Below, in pieces: positions 35,301 through 43,500 of a DNA stretch of 63,211 nt (position 1 is its first letter; every line of letters begins with the position of its first letter). Position numbers and translations under genes: made by a program. Source of the stretch: Micromonospora orduensis (GTDB taxonomy: Bacteria; Actinomycetota; Actinomycetes; Mycobacteriales; Micromonosporaceae); the NCBI RefSeq assembly GCF_006228125.1, contig NZ_VDFY01000117.1:1-63211 (forward strand). Direction: 5' to 3'. Below the pieces are notes generated by a model. That model had not been told where the DNA came from. It saw nothing but the letters and a program-made list of their open reading frames with translations, and did not search any database.

Positions 35301-36532
35301 TGGCCCGGCAGCCGGGTGGCGTTCTCGGCCTCCGGCGCCTGGTAGCGGCGGACCTCATCGTCGAAGAACAGCTCCAGGCTGGCGGGGTCGCTCGACGGGC
35401 CGAGCCGGGTGAGCTGGGTCGTGCCGGCCAACCGGCCGCCGGTCTGCCAGTCGGTTACCACCAGCGTCGGGCGCGGCCCGTCCGGGTTACCGACGTAGAT
35501 CGCCCGAGGCGAGAGCGCCCGGTGGGCCAGCCTGCGGGAGTGCGCGTAGTCGATGATCTCGGCGAGATCCTGCACCAGCTGCAATCGCTGGGCCAGGGTC
35601 AACGCATCGCCGCGTCGCAGCAGCCACTGGTCGAGGCGTACCCACTCCTCCTGGTGGTCGAAGATGACCGCAGGGCCCCACGAGTGCTCGACCAGGTCGT
35701 GCGCCCGCGCTACCCCGGGATGGTGAATGCCCTGCAGCAGGCGGAACTCCCGCTCCGCCGCCCTGCGGATCGCCGGGATTTCATGCTCGGCGGCCCGGCT
35801 GGTCAGGTAGAACCGCACCCGACGCACCAGCGAGGTGTCCAGCGCGTGCCCGGCGAGGAAGTCCTGCCAGCCGAGCCCTTCGGCGAACGGTTTCGGATGC
35901 AGCAGCAGTTGACCGACCTTGCGGTCGGCCACCGAGGGGCGGATCTTCGCGCCGCGCACCAGCTCGACGATGTCCCGGCCGCGCGCCTCGTCCACCAGAT
36001 GGTCCGGGTTTCGCGGCAGGGCGAGCAGCAGCTTCTTCAGACCGGGCAAGCCGGAATCGTGCTGCTCCAGCCCGTAGATGTGCTGGCCGCCGATCGCGTC
36101 CAGGTCGGCCCGCATCGCCTTCGCGTGCATGAAGACCGCCGCCCCGACATAGGGCGTCTCACGCTGCCGCCCGTGTTGCTTGGCGTAGTAGCGGATCAGG
36201 CTGGCCAGCCGCTTCGCCTTCCGATTGGCCAGAATGTACGGGTTGTCTTCGGGGATCAGCCGAGAATTCGGCGCCCGGCGGAGCCACTGGGTTCCGTCAC
36301 CGCGGATCTCCCCCTGCCAGTGCTTCAGCTCCAGCACGTAGAGCCCGCTCGGGGTCAACACCAGGGCGTCGACCTCGTTGATCGAGCCGTCGGCGCCGAC
36401 GAACTCGACGTTCGTCCAAACGTGGTACGGGTCGGCGTCGGGCAGATAGCCGGCCAGCTCGCGCAGACCGTCCTGCTCCCAGATGTACGAGCTGGAGTTG
36501 ATCTGCTCCCAGCGCGGTGAATCCTCCCGCAT
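32390..36532 (-). CDS. pglW: PglW, NERD plus protein kinase of type 2 BREX
   Basis: 1380-residue BREX kinase. Residues about 30-130 form a NERD (nuclease-related) domain with NEVDALVL and LELKHW. Residues about 230-485 look like a kinase fold lacking key residues (HRALSPRAI instead of HRD, DWQ instead of DFG), so a pseudokinase. Residues about 510-775 are a complete Ser/Thr kinase: GSGATA (524-529), Lys546, HRDLKPAN (633-640), DFS (658-660). A helix-hairpin-helix-like part (LGLHTVGELL...AKGVPDATRKEIL) and a long C-terminal region follow. PglW is required for Pgl phage resistance. Its last 120 codons lie in the right copy of a direct repeat, so its end is probably acquired. It is divergent from qatB. 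Confidence 0.92.
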   Translation of the reverse strand: MREDSPRWEQINSSSYIWEQDGLRELAGYLPDADPYHVWTNVEFVGADGSINEVDALVLTPSGLYVLELKHWQGEIRGDGTQWLRRAPNSRLIPEDNPYILANRKAKRLASLIRYYAKQHGRQRETPYVGAAVFMHAKAMRADLDAIGGQHIYGLEQHDSGLPGLKKLLLALPRNPDHLVDEARGRDIVELVRGAKIRPSVADRKVGQLLLHPKPFAEGLGWQDFLAGHALDTSLVRRVRFYLTSRAAEHEIPAIRRAAEREFRLLQGIHHPGVARAHDLVEHSWGPAVIFDHQEEWVRLDQWLLRRGDALTLAQRLQLVQDLAEIIDYAHSRRLAHRALSPRAIYVGNPDGPRPTLVVTDWQTGGRLAGTTQLTRLGPSSDPASLELFFDDEVRRYQAPEAENATRLPGHQLDVFSLGALAYRIFAGAVPAATPEELVNAVRDSGLHLDAAVDGMPHTLVTLVYDATRGDPAQRLPSVSRFHKDLEKVWEELTAPEPEPVADPLSAHRGDVLDGGLEVKDRLGSGATAVAFLVTRDGESRDLVLKVARDEQHEERLTAEARTLARLKHPQVAALVDGPVRVGGRTALLMESAGQRTLAEELRGGRLALDLLERYGRDLLDIVNYLDGQGVWHRDLKPANLAARPRPKDKQPHLCVFDFSLSSAPADQLGAGTIGYLDPFLGPPRRLRYDAAAERFAAAVVLYEMATGVLPRWGDNANPAVVSDEVALDPAVFDPAVADRLVEFFGRALARDAAARFDTVDEMTDAWRAIFQQVPQPAVTPVGPVPAAVGLTRESPLEVTELTARARSALERLGLHTVGELLDAEPSALTRAKGVPDATRKEILAQARALRAVLPGGSESAAVDEQPLAQGVEALCATLLPASTSRNHRTLAVLLGQTPTDDGEFLCWPAQSEAARATGRSQPQISKLLAAQARNWLGEPALEAVRNEIVALLDARGAVMSAEELAQALIAARGSYTPEPKRLPQAIGLVRAAVEAELSTGGDARVAIHRFRTSGTVLVGREPDDPASDVTAADFLGYVVELGGRAAELAGADPLPTRQRAVEELRRLPVPAGMPAVADLRLLQLAAAARNDRVDVNAQGQLYPVGMPAERALRLSVGSLIGQRLSEEQIRDRVQSRFPRAERLPKRPALNALLAAAEVPLTWHPHDRVYGPATTTASVTGTRLATTHAPLLGLTAADEVGDKLASAIDRRAFLAVLAPLRRLGPARRALLARLSLTEVDVTAILLDRLRALGFPWEAIVAADNGSTLDADFRSLVDLVRHQVVPAVGAAIAAADGPVLLTEAAPLARYGQLALLQELADPTRPRPAARLLLVPARRPEPAVLDGVQLPLTSPASQSLWLANDWIEAAVPPVRTSARPGS
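32433..32758. repeat. Direct repeat copy B (pglW 3' end)
   Basis: Right copy of the pglW-end repeat, inside the intact pglW reading frame; see the left copy at 30071-30398. Beyond 32758 pglW continues with no counterpart at the left copy, which fixes the junction near 30400. Confidence 0.8.
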
Positions 36533-36704
36533 GCGCCGACCCTTCCGCCCCGGCCGTCATGTTCCGGCTCAGGCTGCGCACTTTACCGTTTCGGTGCTTG
36601 ATCAGCGGAGACCACCGCTCCGCACACGTAGTGCATCTGGCCAAACACCCTGTGTATCAATAGACTTCGCTCGACGTCCTTCCCAACCCCTCCGGGAGGT
36701 CGCC

Positions 36705-37469
36705 ATGGGCACGTCGACCCGTCTACCAGGTCCGAAGAACGACAGCTGGACCGGTGCCAAGGTCCGGTTGGGTAGCTGGATACCGGACGCCGCGAGCCGG
36801 CCTGATCAACTACTCGGGCATGACCAACAGCGCGCCGAGGCGATCGCGGCCCAGTACCAGCGAGCGTTGCGAGACGCCCTGAACGCAGATCCGGAGGCGT
36901 TCGGCATCCGTGCGGCAGCGGAGCAGGCCGGCGGACGGCTGATCGAGCTGCTCGATGGCCTCGGGCGAGCGGATCTTCCGCTGGTGGGGGACTTGACCGC
37001 GGGGGATGACGCCGACGAGTTTGTCCGGCGGTTCGTCGGGCAGGTCGCCGGCGATGGCCAACTCATCGTGGATGCCGCCGTCCGCCGGGCCGCCCGACGC
37101 GTCGCGGAACACCTGGTGACGCAGGAAGGACCACTCGCCGATCCTGGCCGTCCAAGACCGGTCACCGGCGAGCTGTTCTGCGCGTTGTATCGTGCGTTCT
37201 TCGGTGAGGTGGTCGGCGAATTCGTACACATTCTCATCGCGGAGAACATCAAGATCGCCGCACCGGCACTGGTCATCCTCGATCCGACCGATGTGGTGGC
37301 TGGCTTCGTTGCCGATCAGGTCGTCAAGGTGCTGCCCAACCCCTGCGCCGAGGCGGTCAACCGTGGGCCTGAGCCACCACGGCTCGCCGATGTCGCCAAG
37401 GACCTGCTGACCAGCACCGTGACCCAGGCCCTCGGGCTCGGCGACAACGGGCTGGAGCTGGCGGCGTGA
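36705..37469 (+). CDS. QatB-like protein of Qat-type defence
   Basis: 254 residues. The start is ATG 36705 with GGGAGG 8 bp upstream; the longer open frame to 36483 overlaps pglW and is noise. The N-terminus MGTSTRLPGPKND...LGSWIPD matches the 'MGTST..GP....W' opening I associate with QatB of the QatABCD anti-phage system. The middle is helical, and VVGEFVHILIAENIKI is a conserved-looking C-terminal block. Biochemical function is not established for the family. Its stop overlaps the start of the QueC-like gene (GTGA). The QatA ATPase and QatD TatD-like nuclease are absent here. Confidence 0.72.
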   Translation: MGTSTRLPGPKNDSWTGAKVRLGSWIPDAASRPDQLLGHDQQRAEAIAAQYQRALRDALNADPEAFGIRAAAEQAGGRLIELLDGLGRADLPLVGDLTAGDDADEFVRRFVGQVAGDGQLIVDAAVRRAARRVAEHLVTQEGPLADPGRPRPVTGELFCALYRAFFGEVVGEFVHILIAENIKIAAPALVILDPTDVVAGFVADQVVKVLPNPCAEAVNRGPEPPRLADVAKDLLTSTVTQALGLGDNGLELAA

Positions 37470-38779
37470 GCCGGGCCAGCTTCGCGTATCACTACGCGGC
37501 CCGGGGTGGAGTGTCCACCGACCGCAAGCGGGAGATGATCGGATGGCCGCTGCTTGAGCACGCCGACCAGCGGTTGCAGAAATTGGCCGAGGTACCCCAG
37601 GACCGCCCGGACTGGGCCCAGGACCTGTTGCAGATCGCCCGAGCCGTGTACCTGGCCGACAAGCTGTCGCTGCGCGAGTACGCAGTCGACGGCTGGACCC
37701 GAAGGATCGACCTGTCCGTGGAGGTGGTCGACCCCTCCGTCTGGAGCCCGCCGACGCTGCGGCTGCTGTCCCACCTCGCGGAGACGTTAAGCGCGGATCA
37801 ATGGACGATCAACGTCCGGGTCGGCGGGCAGCGGTGGCCCCAGCAGGGACGGACCACCTACGCCGATGTGGGAGAGGTGGCCCTGTTCTCCGGAGGCCTC
37901 GATTCCACCGCGTGGGTGGCAGAGCGTGCCAAGGTCGCGGCCGGCCCCCTCCTGCTCGTCTCCTACTTCGAACCCCAGTGGGGCAGCCAACAGGACCAGA
38001 CTCTCAGCGCGATCGAGAGCTCGGCCCGTCGCGACATCGAGCAACTCAAGGCGTCGCAGCAGGTCCGTCTCACCAGAAAGCTGGAAAAATCTGCGCGTAC
38101 CCGCGGGCTGCTCTATCTCGCCACCGCCATCTACCTCGCCGCCGCCCACGGGGTGCCACAGGTGGTCGTACCAGAGAACGGGCAACTCGCCGTCAATCCC
38201 CCGCTCACACCGGCCCGGGTGGCCGCCTGCTCCACGAAATCTGTACATCCCGGAACACTGCACCTGCTCAACTCGTTGATCGATGCTCTCGGCGGCGCGG
38301 TGACCGTCGTCAACCCATACCTGCACCTCACGAAGGGAGAGGTCTGCCGGCAGGCCCTGGACGCTGGTCTGGCTCCGGCGACCCTCACCCATGCCACCAT
38401 CAGCTGTGGGCGCCCACCACGGGACCGACCGGGTGCCGAGCACTATCACTGCGGGACCTGTTACCCCTGTCTGGTACGCCATTCTGGTCTCCTTACCGCG
38501 CTCGGAAGCGACAGCACCCCGTACAAGACGGATGTGTGGATGCTCGGCGACCGGGAAAGGGCTGCCATCGATCGGCGAGCGCTGCACCGATGGTTGTGCC
38601 GCCCCATCTCGATTCGGGACCTGACCATTGACACCCCGCTGCCGGACACCGTCGCTTCCGGTCCGCTGCTCGACGTGGTGGAGCGTGGTCGGAGGGAACT
38701 TGTACAGATGTTCGCTCGACACGGCCAACCGATCACACCAACCGAGACGCCACCTCGTCGATTGGCATGGGCAGGCTGA
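37466..38779 (+). CDS. QatC-like QueC-family enzyme
   Basis: 437 residues. A QueC-type PP-loop SGGLDST (142-148) and a C-terminal zinc-cysteine pattern (Cys in TISCGRPP, then CGTCYPC) identify the 7-cyano-7-deazaguanine synthase fold. An N-terminal extension of about 130 residues is absent from housekeeping QueC and typical of QatC. No queD, queE or folE lies nearby, which argues against preQ0 biosynthesis. Likely reaction: ATP-dependent activation of a carboxylate or nitrile formation on a base or protein target (inference). It is translated with the QatB-like gene. Confidence 0.8.
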   Translation: MSRASFAYHYAARGGVSTDRKREMIGWPLLEHADQRLQKLAEVPQDRPDWAQDLLQIARAVYLADKLSLREYAVDGWTRRIDLSVEVVDPSVWSPPTLRLLSHLAETLSADQWTINVRVGGQRWPQQGRTTYADVGEVALFSGGLDSTAWVAERAKVAAGPLLLVSYFEPQWGSQQDQTLSAIESSARRDIEQLKASQQVRLTRKLEKSARTRGLLYLATAIYLAAAHGVPQVVVPENGQLAVNPPLTPARVAACSTKSVHPGTLHLLNSLIDALGGAVTVVNPYLHLTKGEVCRQALDAGLAPATLTHATISCGRPPRDRPGAEHYHCGTCYPCLVRHSGLLTALGSDSTPYKTDVWMLGDRERAAIDRRALHRWLCRPISIRDLTIDTPLPDTVASGPLLDVVERGRRELVQMFARHGQPITPTETPPRRLAWAG

Positions 38780-38798
38780 GCAGGGGTATGAGCCCGGG

Positions 38799-39944
38799 AT
38801 GAGGGCGAGTTTCCGGCTTGGGCGGATCGCGGGGGTGCCGGTCGGCGTCAACTGGAGCGTTCTGGTCATCTTCGCGCTGATCGCGTGGGGCCTGGCCGCG
38901 AACCAGTTCCCCCGCTCGTACCCGGACCGCTCGCCGGTGGCGTACGCCCTCGCGGGCCTGGCCGCGGCGGTGGTCTTCTTCGTCGGGCTGCTGGCCCACG
39001 AGGTGTCGCACGCGGTGGTGGCGAAGCGCAACGGGCTGGAGGTCGACGGCATCACGCTCTGGTTGTTCGGCGGGGTGGCCGAGCTGCGGGGCGAGCCGCG
39101 CGACCCGGGCGCGGAGCTGCGGATCTCCGGGGTGGGCCCGCTGGTCAGCCTGCTGCTCGGGGCGTTCTTCGGTGCCATCGCGTTGCTGCTGGCGCTGGTC
39201 GGGCAGGGCGGGCTGCTCTTCGGCGCGGTGGCATGGCTGGCCGGCATCAACGTGCTGCTGGCCGTCTTCAACGTGCTGCCGGCCGCGCCGCTGGACGGCG
39301 GTCGGCTGCTGCGCGCCGCCGTGTGGAAGGCCACCGGCGACCGGACCCGGGGGTCCGTCGTCGCGGCCCGGGCCGGCTGGGTGCTGGGCGTGCTGCTGAT
39401 CGGTCTCGGGCTGTGGCAGTTCCTGTCCGGGGTCGGGTTCGGTGGCCTCTGGCTGGTGCTGATCGGCTGGTTCCTGATCGGGGCGGCCGGCATGGAGGAG
39501 CGGCAGGTGCGCACCGGCAGCGCTCTGCGCGGGATCCGGGTCGGCGAGGTGATGACCCCGCAGCCGCAGACCGCCTCGGCGGACATGACGGTCGCCGACT
39601 TCGTCGATCACTACCTGTTCGCGTACCGGCATTCGGCGTTGCCGCTGACCGAGGAGGGCCGGCCGACCGGGCTGGTCACCCTGGACCGGGTGCGGGGCGT
39701 ACCGGCCGACAGGCGGGCGTCGACCACGCTGGCCGAGGTGGCCTGCCGGGCCGACCAGCTGGTCCTCGCCGAGCCGGACGAACAGCTCAACGACCTGCTG
39801 CCCCGGCTCAGTGAGTGCGCCGACGGCCGAGCCCTCGTGGTGGACGACGACGGCCGCCTGGCCGGCATCGTCTCCCCCAGCGACATCAGCCGCGCCGTCC
39901 AGCGGGGCACCCTGCGCACCCCGACCGGTCAGCGGGGGACGTAG
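38799..39944 (+). CDS. Site-2 protease family (M50) metalloprotease with CBS domains
   Basis: 381 residues, intramembrane zinc protease. ATG 38799 is chosen; the frame is open to 38628 but overlaps qatC. HEVSH (67-71) and NVLPAAPLDGGRL supply the zinc ligands. About six membrane helices occupy residues 15-230; two CBS domains (from GEVMTPQPQTASADMTV and from ADQLVLAEPDEQLNDLL) fill the C-terminus and probably sense nucleotides. Family members cleave anti-sigma factors or other membrane proteins; the substrate is unknown. Its 3' end overlaps the converging flavoprotein gene by 16 bases. Confidence 0.92.
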   Translation: MRASFRLGRIAGVPVGVNWSVLVIFALIAWGLAANQFPRSYPDRSPVAYALAGLAAAVVFFVGLLAHEVSHAVVAKRNGLEVDGITLWLFGGVAELRGEPRDPGAELRISGVGPLVSLLLGAFFGAIALLLALVGQGGLLFGAVAWLAGINVLLAVFNVLPAAPLDGGRLLRAAVWKATGDRTRGSVVAARAGWVLGVLLIGLGLWQFLSGVGFGGLWLVLIGWFLIGAAGMEERQVRTGSALRGIRVGEVMTPQPQTASADMTVADFVDHYLFAYRHSALPLTEEGRPTGLVTLDRVRGVPADRRASTTLAEVACRADQLVLAEPDEQLNDLLPRLSECADGRALVVDDDGRLAGIVSPSDISRAVQRGTLRTPTGQRGT

Positions 39945-41203
39945 CGGTCCAGCAGGTCGGTGCGGAACTTTCCGGTCGGGTCCAGGTGCGTGAGCAGGGC
40001 GGTGAAGTCGTCGTACCTCGGGTAGCGGGCGGCCAGCTCCGCCGGGTCGGTGACGAAGACCTTGCCCCAGTGCGGGCGGGGCGCGAACGGCGCCAGCCGC
40101 TCCTCCACGGCGGCCAGGACCGGGAGCACCGCGGTGGCGTCGTCGATCCAGGTGAAGTGCACGACGAAGCTGTCCCGCCGGTGGTTCGGGCTGAGCCACA
40201 GCTCGTCCGCCGCGACCGTCCGCAACTCGCACACCTGCAACACCGGGGCGATCAGGTGCGCCACCTCGTCCAGCGCGGCCAGCGCCTCGGTGGCCGCCGA
40301 GCGGGGCAGGTGGTATTCGGACTGGAGCTCGTCGCCGCTGCTGGGCGTGAAGCCGAGCTTGAAGTGCGGCAGCCGCTCGTGCCACGGGCCGGGCACACCG
40401 AGCTGCGGGGTGCAGTTCTCCGCCGGCATCCCGAGCACGGGGTGCCGGGGCTCGTCGGCGGCCGTGGTGCCGAGCCAGCCCGCCTCCGGTGGCGTCTGGT
40501 CCACCGCCTGCTTGCGCCACACCTCCCGCAGCCGGGGCGTACGCCAGTCGGTGAAGACGCTCACGCTGTACGCCGAGCCGAGCGCGTCGTCCAGCGCCTC
40601 CCGGGCCAGGTCGAGGCGGACGTACTGGCGCAGCTCGAAGGCCGGCACCAGGTCCAGGGTGACCCGGGTGACCAGGCCGAGCGCGCCGAGCCCGACCACC
40701 ATGCCGTGGAACGTGTCCCCGTCGGTGTCGCGGTCCACGTTCAGCAGGTCACCGCCGGCGGTGACCAGTTCCAGGGCGGCGACGGAGGTGGCCAGGTTGC
40801 CGTGGGTCTGCCCGGAGCCGTGGGTGGCGGTGGCCACCGCGCCGGCCACCGAGATGTGCGGCAGCGAGGCGAGGTTCGCCAGCGCGTACCCCTGGGTGTG
40901 CAGGTGTCGGGCGACGTCGCCGTAGCGCAGCGCGGCGGCGACGGTGACCCGCCGGCGCCGCGGGTCCACGTCGATCTCCGGCGGCAGACCGGCCAGGGTG
41001 ACCAGGTCCCCGTCGGTGTCGCCGAAGCGGTTGAAGGAGTGCCCGGTGCCGACCGCCCGGATCCGGTCGCTGGCGGCGACGAGCCGGCGCAGGTCGTCGG
41101 TGGACGTGGGCCGGTGGAACGCCCGCGCGCCGTAGCGGACGTTTCCGGCCCAGTTGCGGCGCGGCACGTCGGCCGCCGTGGCGTCCTGTCCCTGCACGGT
41201 CAT
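39929..41203 (-). CDS. Alditol-oxidase-like FAD-binding oxidoreductase
   Basis: 424 residues, the length of Streptomyces alditol (xylitol) oxidases. The PP-type FAD domain includes VGTGHSFN with His55, the expected site of covalent FAD, and ATHGSGQTHGN. The D-arabinono-lactone-oxidase-type C-terminal domain ends in TLRxxRHWGK-like PRPHWGKVFV. Predicted reaction: alditol plus O2 to aldose plus H2O2. It overlaps the upstream membrane-protein gene by four bases (41200-41203). Confidence 0.88.
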   Translation of the reverse strand: MTVQGQDATAADVPRRNWAGNVRYGARAFHRPTSTDDLRRLVAASDRIRAVGTGHSFNRFGDTDGDLVTLAGLPPEIDVDPRRRRVTVAAALRYGDVARHLHTQGYALANLASLPHISVAGAVATATHGSGQTHGNLATSVAALELVTAGGDLLNVDRDTDGDTFHGMVVGLGALGLVTRVTLDLVPAFELRQYVRLDLAREALDDALGSAYSVSVFTDWRTPRLREVWRKQAVDQTPPEAGWLGTTAADEPRHPVLGMPAENCTPQLGVPGPWHERLPHFKLGFTPSSGDELQSEYHLPRSAATEALAALDEVAHLIAPVLQVCELRTVAADELWLSPNHRRDSFVVHFTWIDDATAVLPVLAAVEERLAPFAPRPHWGKVFVTDPAELAARYPRYDDFTALLTHLDPTGKFRTDLLDRYVPR

Positions 41204-42051
41204 GTGGCGGTCTCCCGGTCGGTGGACTGGTGGTCGGCCAGCGCGGCGGCGAGGGCGTCCAGGGCGGCGTCGGTCGGATGGGTGCCGTACCCCCGCTGGG
41301 CGATCGGCAGGCCGGCGGCGCGGACGCGTTCGATCTCGGTGCGGGCCGCCCGGCGGGCCGACGTGTCCCCGGACACCAGGGCGTCCTGGCCGCGCCGGAT
41401 CAACCGGTCCACCTGGTCCATCCGGTATCCGCGCAGGCCGGTGGGGAGGTCCGGGTCGGCGAAGGCGGCGCGGCGCAACGCCTGCAGGTCCACGAAACGG
41501 TCGCCGGCGTAGCGGGTGAGCGCGGCGGAGACCTGTTCGGGCTGTTCGCGGACCTGGTCGAGGACGAGCAGTTCGATGGCGGGCCGGCCGTCGAGCGGAT
41601 GACGGGCGGTCGCCGGCCCGATCGTCACGTCCGGCGCGGGTACCAGCAGCAGGCGCGGCGGCTCCGGTCGGCCGTCACGCCGGGGCGGCTCGTCGAGGAC
41701 CAGCGCGTCGACCTCGGCCCACGGCAGCGACCGGCGCAGGCCCGGCCGTCGGACGGTGAGCCCGTCCGCGCCGATCCCGAACCGGAACGGCCGCAGCGCG
41801 CTGACCAGCGCAACGCCGCCGAGGGCGATGGCACCGATCGCGACGATCGTCCGGAGCAGGGCCCCGTCGCGGGGCAGGGCCAGCAGAACCACCCCACCGA
41901 GTACGCAGACCAGGGCGAGCACGCGGGCGCCCCGACTCCGGCGCAGTTCCACGCTCGGACCCCCGTTCATGACCGTGGCGTCGGTCCCCGCATCCTCCGC
42001 CAGACCGGGCGCCACGGACACCGGACGATCGGGCACGGTTGTTCTCGCCAT
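41200..42051 (-). CDS. Membrane protein of unknown function, PH-like
   Basis: 283 residues. Two membrane helices (residues about 40-85) precede a small beta-rich PH-like segment (FRFGIGADGLTVRR...LPWAEVDALV). A C-terminal part contains LRGYRMDQVDRLIRRGQDAL, similar to the DivIVA-like motif of actinomycete small proteins. It is translationally coupled to the oxidase gene downstream. I do not recognise a named family. The start ATG 42051 lies 20 bp from a divergent gene. Confidence 0.72.
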   Translation of the reverse strand: MARTTVPDRPVSVAPGLAEDAGTDATVMNGGPSVELRRSRGARVLALVCVLGGVVLLALPRDGALLRTIVAIGAIALGGVALVSALRPFRFGIGADGLTVRRPGLRRSLPWAEVDALVLDEPPRRDGRPEPPRLLLVPAPDVTIGPATARHPLDGRPAIELLVLDQVREQPEQVSAALTRYAGDRFVDLQALRRAAFADPDLPTGLRGYRMDQVDRLIRRGQDALVSGDTSARRAARTEIERVRAAGLPIAQRGYGTHPTDAALDALAAALADHQSTDRETAT

Positions 42052-42071
42052 CGTCGGGGAACCCTACGCCC

Positions 42072-42497
42072 ATGAGCAGCTACCGTGATCCGGCCCCACG
42101 GGGCGACGTCTTCCCCTCCGAGGAGGAGCTGGACCCGACGGGCAGCGAGGTCGAGCAGGCCAGCAACCCGCCGGCCAGCGGCCTGCCGAGTCATCCGGCG
42201 CCCACACCTGGGCCGCGACCCACACCGGCGCCCGCGCCGGCCCCGACGCCGGTGCCGTCGCCCGGGCCGCCGCCGCGCGTCTCCGGCGCCGGGTCGCAGT
42301 CCATCGTGACCCGTCACCTGGACGGGTCGGTGGAGGTGGTCACCGACCTCGACGGCGACGGTGTCGCCGACATCGTCCAGATCGACGTGGACGGCGACGG
42401 CGTTCCGGACATCACCTACGTGGACAGTGACCGCGACGGCCGGCTGGACACCGTGCTGCGCGACCCGGGCGCGGTCGGCGCCCGGCGGGGCTACTGA
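42072..42497 (+). CDS. Acidic protein with DxDxDG calcium-binding-like repeats
   Basis: 141 residues from ATG 42072 (MSSYRDPAP). An acidic start is followed by a Pro-rich linker (PAPTPGPRPTPAPAPAP). The C-terminal half contains repeats of the DxDGDG type (DLDGDGVADIVQID, DVDGDGVPDITYVD, DSDRDGRLDTVL), as in EF-hand-like or FG-GAP/thrombospondin type 3 calcium loops. There is no signal peptide, so its location is unclear. It probably binds Ca2+ (inference). Confidence 0.7.
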   Translation: MSSYRDPAPRGDVFPSEEELDPTGSEVEQASNPPASGLPSHPAPTPGPRPTPAPAPAPTPVPSPGPPPRVSGAGSQSIVTRHLDGSVEVVTDLDGDGVADIVQIDVDGDGVPDITYVDSDRDGRLDTVLRDPGAVGARRGY

Positions 42498-42506
42498 CCG
42501 ACCGGC

Positions 42507-43436
42507 TCAGAGCTTCGCCATCACCTCGCTGGCCACCAGTTCCAGGTGCGCCAGGTCGGAGAGGTCCAGCACCTGGAAATAGATGCGCTGGCTGCCGGCC
42601 TCCGCGTACCGGCCGATGGTGTCGAGAACCTCGGCGGGCGTACCGGCGACGCCGTTGGCGCGCAGTTCGTCCGGCTCGCGGCCGATGGCGGCGGCCCGGC
42701 GGGCCACCTCGGCGTCGTCCCGCCCGCAGCAGAGCACCAGCGCGTTGGACCAGATCATCTGGGCCGGGTCACGCCCGATCTCGGTGCACGCCGCGCGGAC
42801 CCGGTCGAACTGGGCCACCGTGTCCGGCACGGACGCGAACGGCAGGTTGAACTCGTCGGCGTAGCGGGCGGCCAGCCGGGGGGTGCGCTTCGGTCCCATC
42901 CCGCCGAGCAGGATCGGCGGGTGGGGCTGCTGGACCGGCTTGGGCAGAGCGGGTGAGTCGACGATCGGGTAGTACCGGCCGTCGTAGCGGAACCGCTCCC
43001 CCGCCGGCGTGTCCCAGAGACCCGTGATGACGGCGAGCTGCTCCTCCAGGCGGTCGAACCGCTCCCCCAGCGCCGGGAACGGGATGCCGTACGCGCTGTG
43101 CTCGTCGGCGTACCAGCCGGTGCCGATGCCCAGCTCCACCCGACCGCCGCTCATCTGGTCGACCTGCGCCACGGTGATCGCCAGTGGGCCGGGCAGCCGG
43201 AAGGTGGCCGCCGTCATCAGCGTGCCGAGCCGGATCCGGCTGGTGTCCCGGGCCAGCCCGGCCAGGGTGGTCCAGGCGTCGGTGGGGCCGGGGTCGCCGC
43301 TGACGTCGCCCATCTTGAGGTAGTGGTCGGATCGGAAGAACGCCCCGTAGCCGGCGTCCTCCGCGCAGCGGGCCACGGCGAGCAACTGGTCGTAGCTCGC
43401 GCCCTGCTGGGGTTCGGTGAAGATCCGCAGTTCCAT
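42507..43436 (-). CDS. LLM class F420-dependent oxidoreductase
   Basis: 309 residues, TIM-barrel luciferase-like monooxygenase family. MELRIFTEPQQGASY opens the first strand; RLGTLMTAATFR, LGIGTGWY and ILLGGMGPKRTP are family blocks. In actinomycetes such enzymes usually use coenzyme F420; the substrate is unknown. I use ATG 43436; ATG 43448 is 12 bases upstream in the same frame, and the long open extension to 43703 overlaps the divergent arsR-like gene and is rejected. Confidence 0.9.
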   Translation of the reverse strand: MELRIFTEPQQGASYDQLLAVARCAEDAGYGAFFRSDHYLKMGDVSGDPGPTDAWTTLAGLARDTSRIRLGTLMTAATFRLPGPLAITVAQVDQMSGGRVELGIGTGWYADEHSAYGIPFPALGERFDRLEEQLAVITGLWDTPAGERFRYDGRYYPIVDSPALPKPVQQPHPPILLGGMGPKRTPRLAARYADEFNLPFASVPDTVAQFDRVRAACTEIGRDPAQMIWSNALVLCCGRDDAEVARRAAAIGREPDELRANGVAGTPAEVLDTIGRYAEAGSQRIYFQVLDLSDLAHLELVASEVMAKL

Positions 43437-43500
43437 GATCCCGAGCATAGGTAGCCGACCGGGCGTGCCGCTCCCGGATGGGAGGCAGCGCTCATATACC

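Noticed and set aside
32690..36520. Two long plus-strand frames opposite pglW.
   Set aside because: Arg/Gly/Gln-rich translations without domains; pglW on the other strand is continuous and has kinase motifs.
37466..38779. QueC-like gene as a preQ0 biosynthesis gene.
   Set aside because: No folE, queD or queE nearby and the long N-terminal extension plus QatB-like neighbour fit a defence role better.
38733..40520. Minus-strand frame of 595 codons opposite the M50 protease.
   Set aside because: Arg/Gly/Ala-rich shadow of the protease and flavoprotein region; no domains.
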